This document shows, in pieces, positions 46,345 through 55,437 of a stretch of 64,000 nt of DNA. Source of the stretch: DASZIT01 sp963819695 (GTDB lineage Bacteria; Actinomycetota; Acidimicrobiia; Acidimicrobiales; RAAP-2); NCBI GenBank assembly GCA_963819695.1, contig CAWFXD010000001.1, positions 434,001-498,000 of the forward strand, written 5' to 3'. The notes under the pieces are model-generated. The model did not search any database. It saw only the letters and a list, made by a program, of their open reading frames with translations, and had not been told where the DNA came from. Numbering within the stretch: position 1 is the first letter of the stretch; the number at the start of each line of letters is the position of its first letter. A program made the translations under genes and the position numbers.

Positions 46345-47250
46345 TTACTTCGGCGCCTTCGGGGCCAGATCGTGGGGCCCGGTCGGGGGATAGGCGCCGG
46401 CAGCCCGGATGGCGGACCCCCACGGCCCCAGCACGGCCAACAGCTCGGACAGGTCGTCCCCGAGGGCGGCTACCGCCGGGCCGCACTGGTCATCGGTGGC
46501 CACCTCGACGGCTTCCCGCAAGGTCCGGCCCTGGTCGGTCAGACCGTCGTCATCGACCAGGCCGCGGGCACGGAGTCTGTCGTCGGCGGCATCGAGCTGT
46601 TCGTCCGACCAGGCCCGGGTCCGGACGTAGCTGCGAGGAGGGAGGCCCCAGTAGAGCTCCGTGAGAAGACCGATCTCGGTGGCGTCGAGCCCGGCCGATG
46701 TCCAGGCCGCGGTGTGGGCGTCACCCCGGAACTCGCGCAGGATGTCGCCCGCCCTCCACATGTCTCCCATCGGATCCCCGGGGAAGCCGAGGCTCAGCAG
46801 CCCGGCATAGAGCGGGCGCCCCTCCGGCCGGAGCGGCGCGGCGGCCCGGCCGAGAAGGTCGGTGACCCGGTCGATTCCCTCCGGGTGGTCGCCGAGGATC
46901 CGGGTCAGCTGGGCGGTGGCGCCGCGGGTGCGGGCCGAGGCGATGGTCGGCGCGTCGCAGCGGGTCCAGCCGAGCTGGACGGCGGGGATGACGGCCTCGG
47001 GATTGAAGACACCGAAGGCGGCGGCCACCAGCTCGCCGGGGACCTGGCCCATGCAGGACCCGCGGCTGGTGAAGTAGGCCGGCCCGTCGGGCAGCTGCAC
47101 GCCGGTGTCGAGGGTGAAGGGGCTGGGTGAGAAACCGAGCTTCTCGTATTCTTGGTGGCACTCGGCGGCGAAGTAGACCTGTCCGACCACCGGTTCGAGG
47201 GCAGAGGCGAGTCGGCGGGCCGCGTTGCCGGGAGGATTGTCGCTGGTCAT
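46345..47250 (-). CDS. SCO6745 family protein
   Basis: A 301-residue helical protein of the actinobacterial SCO6745 group (often annotated SalK-like). Landmarks are YFAAECHQEYEKLGF, YFTSRGSCMGQVPGELVAAAFGVFNPEAVIPAVQLGW and TELYWGLPPRSYVRTRAW with the helical C-terminal winged part. Its biochemical role is not known. The ATG at 47250 was taken since it matches the conserved start. The last residues LAPKAPK are followed, one frame over, by more PKAP-like repeats, so the true end could lie about 55 bases further on if a base was lost. Confidence 0.78.
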   Translation of the reverse strand: MTSDNPPGNAARRLASALEPVVGQVYFAAECHQEYEKLGFSPSPFTLDTGVQLPDGPAYFTSRGSCMGQVPGELVAAAFGVFNPEAVIPAVQLGWTRCDAPTIASARTRGATAQLTRILGDHPEGIDRVTDLLGRAAAPLRPEGRPLYAGLLSLGFPGDPMGDMWRAGDILREFRGDAHTAAWTSAGLDATEIGLLTELYWGLPPRSYVRTRAWSDEQLDAADDRLRARGLVDDDGLTDQGRTLREAVEVATDDQCGPAVAALGDDLSELLAVLGPWGSAIRAAGAYPPTGPHDLAPKAPK

Positions 47251-47365
47251 GGGCACACTGTAGGTGGCCGGTGCCGGCCGGGACGGGGCTTCGCCGGGTC
47301 GCGAGCCGGGTAGGAGTCCGGCTCCTCGGTTTGGCGGTTCCCGACGATGGCCGTACCATCTGGGC

Positions 47366-48304
47366 ATGTCCGAACGCTCCCGTTACCTGCCCCGTCGCTC
47401 GTGCTTCTCCACCCCCGGATCGAACGAGAAGTTCCTGTCCAAGGCCCCGTCGGTGCCGGCCGACATGAGCTTTCTCGACCTCGAGGACTCGGTGGCGCCG
47501 CTCGAGAAGGAGAACGCCCGGGCCAAAGTGGCCGATGCCATCAAGAACCTGGCCTGGGACGACCGGGTGCTGTGCGTACGGATCAACGCCTGGGACACCG
47601 AGTGGACCTATGGCGATGTCATCGAGGTGGTCGGCAAGGCCGGTGAGCGTCTCGATGAGGTGATGCTGCCCAAGGTCCAGCGGGCCGCCGAGGTGGTCGC
47701 CCTCGACCTACTGCTCTCCCAGGTGGAGAAGAAGAACGGGCTCCCGGTGGGCCACATCGGCATCGAGGCCCAGATCGAGACGACCACCGGGCTGATCAAT
47801 GTCGAAGAGATCTGTGCGGCGTCCCCACGGCTGGAGACGATCATCTTCGGACCCGCCGACTTCGCGGCGTCGATGGAGATGCCGGTGCTGACCGGGGGGG
47901 TGGCCATCCCCGAATACCCGGGCGACCACTTCAACTACGTGTTCTCCAAGATCCTGATGGCCGGCCGCGCCAATGGGCTGCAGGTCATCGACGGGCCGTT
48001 CCTGAAGATCCGGGAGCTCGACTCGCTGCGGGAGTTTTCGCAGCGGACCCGGGTGTTGGGCTACGACGGAAAATGGGCGCTGACGCCCGACCAGGTCGGG
48101 GTATTGAACGAGGTCTACTCGCCCACCCAGGAACAGTTCGACAAGGCGTGGGACATCCTCGACGCCTACCAGAAGGCGACCGAGGACGACCGGACCGGCG
48201 CAGTGATGTTCGGTGACGAGATGATCGACGAGGCGTCCCGGAAGATGGCCACCAAGTTCGTGGTCCGGGGCGAGCGAGCCGGCCTCTCCCGTTCGAAGGC
48301 CTGA
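47366..48304 (+). CDS. HpcH/HpaI aldolase family CoA ester lyase (malyl-CoA lyase-like)
   Basis: A 312-residue CitE-like lyase. SCFSTPGSNEKFLSKA, FLDLEDSVAPLEKENARAKV, RINAWDTEWTYGDV, IEAQIETTTGLINVEEI and IFGPADFAASM match L-malyl-CoA/beta-methylmalyl-CoA lyases (Mcl1), including the metal-binding Glu and Asp. It would cleave methylmalyl-CoA to glyoxylate and propionyl-CoA, or malyl-CoA to acetyl-CoA. Other ethylmalonyl-CoA-pathway-like genes occur at 53751 and 56674. ATG at 47366. Confidence 0.85.
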   Translation: MSERSRYLPRRSCFSTPGSNEKFLSKAPSVPADMSFLDLEDSVAPLEKENARAKVADAIKNLAWDDRVLCVRINAWDTEWTYGDVIEVVGKAGERLDEVMLPKVQRAAEVVALDLLLSQVEKKNGLPVGHIGIEAQIETTTGLINVEEICAASPRLETIIFGPADFAASMEMPVLTGGVAIPEYPGDHFNYVFSKILMAGRANGLQVIDGPFLKIRELDSLREFSQRTRVLGYDGKWALTPDQVGVLNEVYSPTQEQFDKAWDILDAYQKATEDDRTGAVMFGDEMIDEASRKMATKFVVRGERAGLSRSKA

Positions 48305-48381
48305 GCCGCCCTCGCAGCCGCCCTCGCCGTCGCCGGTGCCGTAGAATCCGAGCATGACCATGTGCACGATGGCCCGTCGTC

Positions 48382-48948
48382 GTGTCCTCGAAGTCGGAGG
48401 CACGCTGGGGATGGCACCAGCTCGATAGCCGGTGGGCTGAACGGATCGTCGCCGAGGCGCGGGTTGTGCCCGGCGATCTGGTGCTGGACGTCGGCGCCGG
48501 GACCGGAGCCATCACCTCATCGCTGGTGGCCAGAGGCGCCCGGGTGGTGGCCGTCGAGTTGCACCCCCAGCGGGCGGCGCGGCTGCGGGAGCGATTCGAT
48601 CTCGACCCGGTGAAGGTGGTGGTGGCCGACGCCACCGATCTTTGGCTGCCCCGCTATCCGTTCAAGGTGGTGGCCAACCCCCCGTTCGCGGTTACCGCCG
48701 CGGTGCTGGGCCGGTTGGTGGCGCCAGGAAGCCGACTGATCCGTGCCGATCTGGTGGTGCCGTGGCACGTGGCGCGGCGCTGGGTGTCCGGCCATGGTCC
48801 GGGGGCGGGTCGTTGGCTGCGACAGTTCGAGGTGGGCGTCGGTATTTCGATCCCCCGCTCCGCCTTCCGACCGCCCCCGCCCAATGGGGTGGCCCTGTTG
48901 ATCATCCGCCGGCGGGGCTTACGACGGAGCGAAAGCCGTCGGCTCTAA
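48382..48948 (+). CDS. Short rRNA adenine dimethylase-like (Erm/KsgA) protein
   Basis: A 188-residue SAM enzyme: WHQLDSRWAERIVAEARV is equivalent to the QNFL...IV start of Erm/KsgA, then VLDVGAGTGAITSSLVARG, VVAVELHPQRAARL and the catalytic tetrad VVANPPFAVTAAVL. The motif is NPPF, whereas KsgA/Erm normally have N-I/L-P-Y/F. The helical C-terminal lobe is mostly missing compared with about 260 residues in the family. It may methylate an adenine in rRNA and give macrolide resistance, or a different amine. GTG start at 48382. Confidence 0.75.
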   Translation: MSSKSEARWGWHQLDSRWAERIVAEARVVPGDLVLDVGAGTGAITSSLVARGARVVAVELHPQRAARLRERFDLDPVKVVVADATDLWLPRYPFKVVANPPFAVTAAVLGRLVAPGSRLIRADLVVPWHVARRWVSGHGPGAGRWLRQFEVGVGISIPRSAFRPPPPNGVALLIIRRRGLRRSESRRL

Positions 48949-49277
48949 AGCGACGGGTCCGATTTCGACGGCGGCGGGTCGACGCCGGGGACCCCGTTGT
49001 CGTTGATGTGCTCGGTCCATTCCGATCCCGACCAGTACCGGTGCTCGTGTTTGAAGAAGGGATCCCGGAACCAGCCGGGGGCAGTTCCGGTGTGCCCGAT
49101 GTCCGTTGCGGGCGGTGGTTCGGTCGTCGGCCCGCGGTCCGGATTCCGTGGGTCGGCGTTGGTGAAGAAGCTCTTGGGCATCGGACTCCCGCGGTAACCT
49201 CCGCGGCGGCGTTGCGACGACAGGGCACGCAAGGCAAACATGCCGCCGAAGATCACCGAGCGCGATCCACGACCCAT
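48945..49277 (-). CDS. DUF2510 domain protein
   Basis: A 110-residue protein whose C-terminal half APGWFRDPFFKHEHRYWSGSEWTEHI is a DUF2510 domain (PGWYxDP...RYWDGxxWTxH). This short domain is found in Actinobacteria, usually at the N-terminus of membrane proteins. The preceding 55 residues are basic, then Pro/Asp-rich. No membrane helix. Its function is unknown. It overlaps the end of the methylase gene by four bases (convergent). Confidence 0.72.
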   Translation of the reverse strand: MGRGSRSVIFGGMFALRALSSQRRRGGYRGSPMPKSFFTNADPRNPDRGPTTEPPPATDIGHTGTAPGWFRDPFFKHEHRYWSGSEWTEHINDNGVPGVDPPPSKSDPSL

Positions 49278-49386
49278 GGGCGTAATACATACCTGCAGTG
49301 TAAGGGCGGCCCACTGCGATTGGGCATCCTCCCCGGTGGCCGGGCCGTTGCAGAATTCGGGCCGGTCTCAGCCACCCGGTGAGGGC

Positions 49387-50238
49387 TCAGTCCGGAGACC
49401 CGATGATGGCCCGGGTCCGGAGGATCACCTCGAGGATCCTCGGGTCGCCCGAAATCGGCAGCCGCGCCGCCTCGGCCGCCGACAGGTTGTTGCTCAGGAG
49501 GCGCCAGGCCTGGTCGGTCGTCAACGAGAGGCTGGCGACCACCTTGGCCCCGGGGTCGGGCGCGATCGGGAAGTCCCAGCCCGACCCGGTCGCCACCAGG
49601 TGCCAGGTTGCCGCATACGGACCGGTGATGGCGATGACGACGGTGTCGCCGGAGGCGACCGGAGCCTCGGCGAGTCGGAACGGGTACGCCCAACGAAGGC
49701 CCTCGAGAATCGGTCCGACCAGATCGGGGCGCAGGTCGGCGGGAAGGTCGAGTGCCTGCAGAAGCTGTTGACGGTGGATCCAGTATTCGGAGAGCTCGCG
49801 TGCATGATTGAGCCAGACCGGCAGCGGATCGGGACCGGCCCAGGAGACGTGAGCCAGGCGGGCGGTCGGGTCCTGATGCTCGAACATGTCCACCAGCTGA
49901 GGTGCACTCCAGGCGAGCAGGTCGATGACCATCCGCGGGCTCAACCGCCGGGCGGCATCCACCCATTCCAGCTGGAGGTTGTCGATCCACTGGATGAATT
50001 CCGCTTCGCTCTGACCATCGGGTGGAACGGTCCCGTGGTGTTCGTCCCGATTCCGGGACAGGCTGCTGAGATCGACTCCGACCAGATGGCAGCAAAGCGC
50101 AAGGACATTCCACTCCGGGCAAGGTGTCGGCTTCTGCCAGTCGGCCGACCGGAGTGAACCCAGAAGCTCGAGGAGTCGGACACGTTCGATCCCGATGAGG
50201 GCGGGAAGGTCTTCGGGAGGTGGATCGTCGATTCCCAC
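49387..50238 (-). CDS. Maleylpyruvate isomerase/DinB-like protein
   Basis: A 283-residue protein of the mycothiol-dependent maleylpyruvate isomerase N-terminal (DinB four-helix) family: LLELLGSLRSADWQKPTPCPEWNVLALCCHLVGVDLSSL is the first part, where CPEW and the His supply a metal site. The second domain (WHLVATGSGWDFPI, SLTTDQAWRLLSNNLSAAEAARL) is the SCP2-like wing common in such proteins. Whether it uses mycothiol is unknown. The GTG at 50238 was picked over an earlier ATG at 50316 because the family core begins there. Confidence 0.8.
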   Translation of the reverse strand: MGIDDPPPEDLPALIGIERVRLLELLGSLRSADWQKPTPCPEWNVLALCCHLVGVDLSSLSRNRDEHHGTVPPDGQSEAEFIQWIDNLQLEWVDAARRLSPRMVIDLLAWSAPQLVDMFEHQDPTARLAHVSWAGPDPLPVWLNHARELSEYWIHRQQLLQALDLPADLRPDLVGPILEGLRWAYPFRLAEAPVASGDTVVIAITGPYAATWHLVATGSGWDFPIAPDPGAKVVASLSLTTDQAWRLLSNNLSAAEAARLPISGDPRILEVILRTRAIIGSPD

Positions 50239-50278
50239 GCCCTCATGTTCGCAGAGGCCCGGGCCGCGGGGGGTCGGC

Positions 50279-52298
50279 TCAGTCGAAGGGATCGGACGCC
50301 AGTTCGGCGTGGTCACCCTGGGCCAGGATCACGAAACGGTGGCGTCGTCCCGCGCCCAGCCAGGGGTTGTACCAGCGAGCTGCGTAGGTGTGGCCGCCGC
50401 CCGGCTTACCCTCGGCCAGGTGAACGACGCCGAGGTTGACCCCCTGGTCGTCCTCTGCCTCTGCCCAGCCGAAACGGGCATCCTCCCGCTCGACTCGAAC
50501 CATCGGGTCGTGCCACCGCAAATCGCCCGGCGGCACGTCGGTGAAGCGGAACTCCCACCGCCCCGGGTCCTCTCGAGCCCCGTCGTGGAACTCGGCCGGC
50601 GCCAGGACCTGCCTGGTCGTCCGGGCTCCGGCACCGGGCACCGGCAGGTAGCGGCGGACGGACAGGGAGAACCTTCGTTCCGGAAGCAGGTGGCTGACGT
50701 AGCCGGTGCCGGCGGTGGCCACCTCGTCGGCCAGGCGGGCGGCTTGGGCGGCGAGCCACCCCTGGGTCGTCGGACCGTGGAGATTGTGGCCGCCCTCGTA
50801 GTACTGGCGGCTGTACTCCTCCGCGGTGGTGCAGTACCCGCAGTACCCGTTGGCTACCGAAGAGACGATCGTTCCACCGCCAACGCCACCGCCACCGCCA
50901 CCGCCACCGCTGCGCCGGATACCGGTCCGGTCCACCGCCTCGGCGATCCGGCGGCCGGCCTCGACGGTGATCTCGAACGGGGCGCCCACCATGGTTGCGT
51001 CGCCGATCCGCAGGACCTGGATGGTCAGCACCCGGGGGAAGTCCTGGGTGGGCAGGATCAGGGGCTGCAATCGGCGGGATCCGAGCACCCATTTGGCCCC
51101 GTGCGGGCGGCGTTTCGAGAACGGCTTCGGGTAGCCGGCCCGGAAGGGGGGGATCAGGTGCAGGCGCGGGGGTGGTGTTCTCCTTGGCCCCCGCCACCTG
51201 GGAGGCGCCGAGGAGGGGCGGCGCCAACCGGTGGTCGCCGATGACGTCCCCGCCGTGGTCGAGGTCGAGTTCCCGGATGCCGGCCGCCAACTCGACCCGA
51301 TCGGAGAGCTCCCCCTCCATCCGGTCGTAGAGGGCGGCCGCCTCGGCCCCGATGCCCCGGCCGACCCGCTCGGCCTCGATGAACCCGGCGCGCCCGAATC
51401 GGATGGCCGGCGCGCAGTCGGCGTGGGTGCCCTCGATGGCCCCGATCACCGGTCGATGGCCGGTGGATCCCTCCACCCGCCGGGAGAGTTCGTGGTTGAG
51501 GTAGGCCCACAGGTCGGCGTGGTACTCGTCACAGTGGTGGCTGATGCCGGTGCCGTGCACGGAGAACACCGTCATGGCCGCCAACGGACGGAGCCCGCCG
51601 CCATCGGCCTCGGCGTCGACCCGCACCAGGTGGAGCCAGGGGTTGACGGCGGCGAACTTTCTCTGCGGGTCCAGTCGCTTGTCGGTCACCGTGAGGTTTC
51701 GGCTGTGGGGATCGAGTGACCGGTTGCGGGTGAGGCCCCACACCTCGGTCCGGCCTACCCCGACCCGGGCCGGCACCCGGGAGTTGACCGCGTCGATCAC
51801 CGCGCCGGCGATCCGGTCGGCCAGGAACTGGGTCCAGGCCGGGTCGAAGCCGGGACGGTTGGAGGCGAACCGGTTGTAGAACTGGGAGGCGTCGAACTGC
51901 CCGGGCCCGGCGTGGGTGTGGGTGGCGCCGATGAAGAGACCGGGCAGGCGCACATCGGTGGATCCGGCCACCGCGTGGGCGACCAGGTGCTGGAGCAGGG
52001 CGGACCCGCTGAGCAGATCGAGTTGGACGATGGCCAACGACGTCCGGCCCGCCCGGAGGTGGAGGACGCGGGCCCGAAGTCGGTTGCGGAACCCGTTGCC
52101 GTCGCGGGCGTTCTTGGAGAATCCCGCCTTGGGCATTCCCGGTGGCGGGGTGATGTCGACCTCGGAGGCTCCGGCCAACAGGCCGCCGACTTCGGGAAGC
52201 TCCGAATCGAACGACGGTGGGGTGATGGTGAAGCGCGCCTCGTCGGCGCCGCCGTCGATCAGGGGCAGGAGGGGACTTTCGTAGCCGCCAGCGCTCAC
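50279..52298 (-). CDS. Neutral/alkaline ceramidase-like hydrolase (frameshifted)
   Basis: A homologue of neutral ceramidase, the zinc amidase that splits ceramide into fatty acid and sphingoid base. VDITPPPGMPKAGF, FIGATHTHAGPGQFD (zinc HxH), MTVFSVHGTGIS, the TTAEEYSRQYYEGGHNLHGP block and FEITVEAGRR (zinc Glu) agree with the family. One extra base in the five-base run at 51168-51172 separates AKENTTP from the expected RLHLIPPFRAGYPKPF. The corrected length is about 672, near the usual size. No signal peptide is visible, so it may act in the cytoplasm. Its GTG overlaps the stop of the lyase gene upstream. Confidence 0.85.
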
Positions 52299-53686
52299 GC
52301 CCCGGGAACGGCCTGCTGGGTGTCGAGCATCTGGGCCATCACCATCTTGATGAACTCGTCGGCCTCGTCGGTCATCCCGCCGGCGACGCCTCCGTAGATG
52401 GCCCCCGACTTCGGCGCGTCCCCCGCATGCTCCTTGGCGAAGACGACGGCGTCGGCGAGGTCGGTCTCGAAGTCGTCGACGAGCCCGGGCTGGGTCTGGG
52501 GCCGGGTGACGGCCATATGGAGCGCGTTCGGGTACTGCTGGCCATTGAAGCGCCATCCTCGCCCGCGCATGAAGTCGTTCACGTGGTAGACGTCGAATTC
52601 GTCGGAGGTGAAGCTGAACAGGAAGGTGGGACTGCCGAGGATCCGCAACTCCGGATGGGAGAGGACGGCGCGCTTCATCCGGTCGGCGGTCTCGAAGATC
52701 TCTCTGGCGTAGCCCCGGTAACCCTCCCGCCCCAGCTGCACCAACGACGCCCAGGTGGCGGCCAACAGGCCGGCCGAGCGAGAGCCGTCCATGCCCGGCG
52801 AGGTGTACTTCCCACCGCTCCAATCGGTGAGGAAGAAGTACTGCGAGTTGCGGATCGCTTTGTCCCGGAACAGCAGGGTCGAGGTGCCTTTCAGGGCGTA
52901 GCCGTACTTGTGGGTATCGGCCGAGATGCTGGTCACCCCCGGGACCCGAAAGTCGAACTCGGGGATGTCATAGCCGAGCTCCTGTCCGAAGGGCAGGATG
53001 AAACCGCCCAGGCAGCCGTCGACGTGGAGGCCGATCCCCTTCTCGACGGCCAACTGGCCGAGCTCGGCGATGGGGTCGACGGTGCCGTACCCGTAGTTGC
53101 AGGCGGATCCGACGATGGCGATGGTCTGGTCGTCGATGAGGTCTCTCACCGATCCGACGTCGACCATGGTGGTGTCGGGGTCGATTTTGGCGCGCCGCAG
53201 TTCGACGCCGAAGAGGTGACAGGCCTTGTCGAAGGCAGGGTGGGCGGTCTCCGGTTTGATCAGATTCGGTCGGGTGACCCCGCGGTGCTGGCCGGCGTGT
53301 TCGCGGTAGGCCAGGACCGCGTGACAGATGCTTCCGGTGCCGCCGCTGGTGAGCATGCCCACCGGCTCCCCGTCGGCGACCGCCCCGGCGTGGAAGAGAT
53401 CGAGGACCATGGCGATGATCTCGCCCTCGAACCGGGTGGAACTCGGGCACATGTCCCGCTGCAGGGCGTTCACGTGGGCATAGAGCCCGAATGCCTCGGT
53501 CAGGAACGCGTAGTGGTCGTGGTCGCCGCAGTACATGGTGCCCGAGCACTTGCCGGTCTCCCAGAAGGCGTCTTCCTCCTTGGCCATGGTGGCCAGCTCG
53601 GCCAGCACCTCGCCCCGGGGCCGCCCGGATTCGGGCAGGGCCCGATTCACGTCGAACCGGCCCGCATAGGGGTAGTCGTTACTCAT
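52295..53686 (-). CDS. Sphingosine-1-phosphate lyase-like PLP enzyme
   Basis: A 463-residue PLP-dependent lyase of the group II decarboxylase superfamily. GKCSGTMYCGDHDHYAFL resembles the CSGTxY signature of sphingosine-1-phosphate lyase. SGGTGSICHAVLAYRE binds phosphate, HVDGCLGGFILPF holds the Asp, and SADTHKYGYALKGTS the PLP Lys. It lacks the membrane anchor of the eukaryotic enzyme. Directly followed, with a four-base overlap, by the ceramidase-like gene, which supports a sphingolipid role; a glutamate or tyrosine decarboxylase remains possible but less likely. Confidence 0.86.
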   Translation of the reverse strand: MSNDYPYAGRFDVNRALPESGRPRGEVLAELATMAKEEDAFWETGKCSGTMYCGDHDHYAFLTEAFGLYAHVNALQRDMCPSSTRFEGEIIAMVLDLFHAGAVADGEPVGMLTSGGTGSICHAVLAYREHAGQHRGVTRPNLIKPETAHPAFDKACHLFGVELRRAKIDPDTTMVDVGSVRDLIDDQTIAIVGSACNYGYGTVDPIAELGQLAVEKGIGLHVDGCLGGFILPFGQELGYDIPEFDFRVPGVTSISADTHKYGYALKGTSTLLFRDKAIRNSQYFFLTDWSGGKYTSPGMDGSRSAGLLAATWASLVQLGREGYRGYAREIFETADRMKRAVLSHPELRILGSPTFLFSFTSDEFDVYHVNDFMRGRGWRFNGQQYPNALHMAVTRPQTQPGLVDDFETDLADAVVFAKEHAGDAPKSGAIYGGVAGGMTDEADEFIKMVMAQMLDTQQAVPGA

Positions 53687-53750
53687 GGCATCTCCTCGGG
53701 TGGGGAAGGCTTGGCGGGACGACTTGGTGGGGAGGACGCGGCGAACGGGG

Positions 53751-55376
53751 TCAGGCTTCGGCCCGGGCCAACAGGCGGCGGGCGATGACTTTGAGGGCGA
53801 GCGTCTCGTCGGCTCCCTCGAAGATGGACAGCACCCGGGCGTCGACGAAATAGCGGCTCACCGGGAACTCCTCGGCATAGCCCATGCCGCCGTGGATCTG
53901 GAGTGCCTCCCGGGTGACCCACTCGGCCGCCCGGCAGACGTAGGCCTTGATCATCGACGCCTCGAGCGTGCCCTCGCCCTTGGACATCAGCCGGGCGACC
54001 TCGTAGGAGAACTGCCGGGCGGACTGGATGAGCACCGCCATCCGGGCCAGCTTCACCTCAGTGAGCTGGTAGTCGACAATCGGCGATCCGAACACCCGGC
54101 GGTTCTCGGCGTAGTCGAGTGCCGCCTCGTAGGCGGCCTGCATCACCCCGAGCGCCCTCGCCGCCGTCTGCAGTCGGCCGTTCTCGAAGCCCTGCATCTG
54201 AAGGTAGAAGCCCTTGCCCAGCCCCTCCTCCCCGCCGACCAGATCGGCATCGGGCACGAACCAGCTCTCGAAGGCGACTTCGTAGGAGTGCATCCCCCGG
54301 TAGCCGATGGTGTCGATGGCCCGGCCCTCCATCCGACCCGACGAGTCGGACGGGCGGCCGTCGGCGCCCGGCTCCTGGGTGAAGACGAATCCGTGACCCT
54401 CGGCTTGCGGCTTCTCGACCAGGAACAGGGAGAGCCCGCGATGACCCTTGGACTTGTCGGGATCGGTGCGGGCCAAGAGCATCAGCACGTCGGCCCGGGC
54501 CGCGAACGTGCACCAGGTCTTGACCCCGTTGATCAGCCAACCGCCGTCGGCCCGGGTGGCCATGGTCATCACGCTGGCGACGTCCGACCCGTAGTCGGGC
54601 TCGGTGACCGCCACCGCCCCCATGACCTCGGCGGTGGCCAGCCGGGGCAGCCAGCGCTGCTTCTGTTCCTCGGTCCCCCCGTAGACCAGGGCGCGGGTGA
54701 GGATCTCCGGGCGGGTGATGAGCGAACCGCCGGCTCCCAGCGATGCCCACGACAGCTCTTCGGTGGCAACGACCATTCCCATGTAGTCACTCTCACCCCC
54801 GGTGGCGAACCCGCCGTACTCCTCGGGCACCGACATGCCGAACCCACCCATCTCGGCCATGCCGGAGATGATCTCTTCGGGAATGTCGGTATTGGCCCGG
54901 TGGATGTGCTCCGCCCTCGGCCGGATCTGCTCCTCGGCGAAGCGGTGGAAAGTCTCCCGCAACAATTCGAAGTCGGCGTCGAGGTGGCGGTCACCCGGTT
55001 GGCGGGCGAGGGAGGCCAGAAACGCCGGGTCCCGGAAGGTGGTGACGAAGTCGGCCGCCGGAGCCATCCAGTCGGCGGCCACTCCCCACGCCCCCTCCCG
55101 ACCGATGGTCCGGGAGGCCAGGTCGGCGATGGCATCGGCGGCGAAGGCGCAGGCAATTCGGGCCTCGACGTCGCCGTGGGCCCCGTAGCCGAGCACCGCC
55201 TCGGCCGTCCTCACCGATGACGCCGCATGGGCGAGGTCGTAGGCCAGCACCTGGGCGACGTCGGGTCCGCCTTCCGCGCCCAGGGCGGCGATTCCGGAGG
55301 TGATGACGGACGCCGCGACGGCTACCGCCTTGGCCGCGGCATCGAGGTCGGGCACGGGGAGGGATTCGGTTGGCAC
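53751..55376 (-). CDS. Acyl-CoA dehydrogenase with N-terminal extension, methylsuccinyl-CoA dehydrogenase-like
   Basis: A 541-residue FAD enzyme. An N-terminal helical extension of about 130 residues (VLAYDLAHAASSVRTAEAVLGYGA) precedes the standard fold: SVPEEYGGFATGG, AVTEPDYGSDVASV, TWCTFAARADVLMLLAR, QIHGGMGYAEEFPVSRYFVDARV and the catalytic Glu region FEGADETLALKV. The extension and size fit (2S)-methylsuccinyl-CoA dehydrogenase of the ethylmalonyl-CoA pathway. A FadE of another pathway is the alternative. GTG start at 55376, 64 bases upstream of the lyase. Confidence 0.87.
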   Translation of the reverse strand: MPTESLPVPDLDAAAKAVAVAASVITSGIAALGAEGGPDVAQVLAYDLAHAASSVRTAEAVLGYGAHGDVEARIACAFAADAIADLASRTIGREGAWGVAADWMAPAADFVTTFRDPAFLASLARQPGDRHLDADFELLRETFHRFAEEQIRPRAEHIHRANTDIPEEIISGMAEMGGFGMSVPEEYGGFATGGESDYMGMVVATEELSWASLGAGGSLITRPEILTRALVYGGTEEQKQRWLPRLATAEVMGAVAVTEPDYGSDVASVMTMATRADGGWLINGVKTWCTFAARADVLMLLARTDPDKSKGHRGLSLFLVEKPQAEGHGFVFTQEPGADGRPSDSSGRMEGRAIDTIGYRGMHSYEVAFESWFVPDADLVGGEEGLGKGFYLQMQGFENGRLQTAARALGVMQAAYEAALDYAENRRVFGSPIVDYQLTEVKLARMAVLIQSARQFSYEVARLMSKGEGTLEASMIKAYVCRAAEWVTREALQIHGGMGYAEEFPVSRYFVDARVLSIFEGADETLALKVIARRLLARAEA

Positions 55377-55437
55377 GCTGAAAGGTTACCGATCCGCCGA
55401 TGCCGGGTCGGCCGGGCCGACACCGGGGGGGCCGAGG

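Noticed and set aside
50880..50920. CCACCG repeats as a possible microsatellite or CRISPR-like array
   Set aside because: They encode a Gly-rich loop inside the ceramidase-like protein; no spacers or palindromic repeats are present.
53685..55220. A 511-codon + strand frame opposite the acyl-CoA dehydrogenase
   Set aside because: Gly/Asp/His-rich shadow without motifs; the minus-strand enzyme has all its conserved residues.
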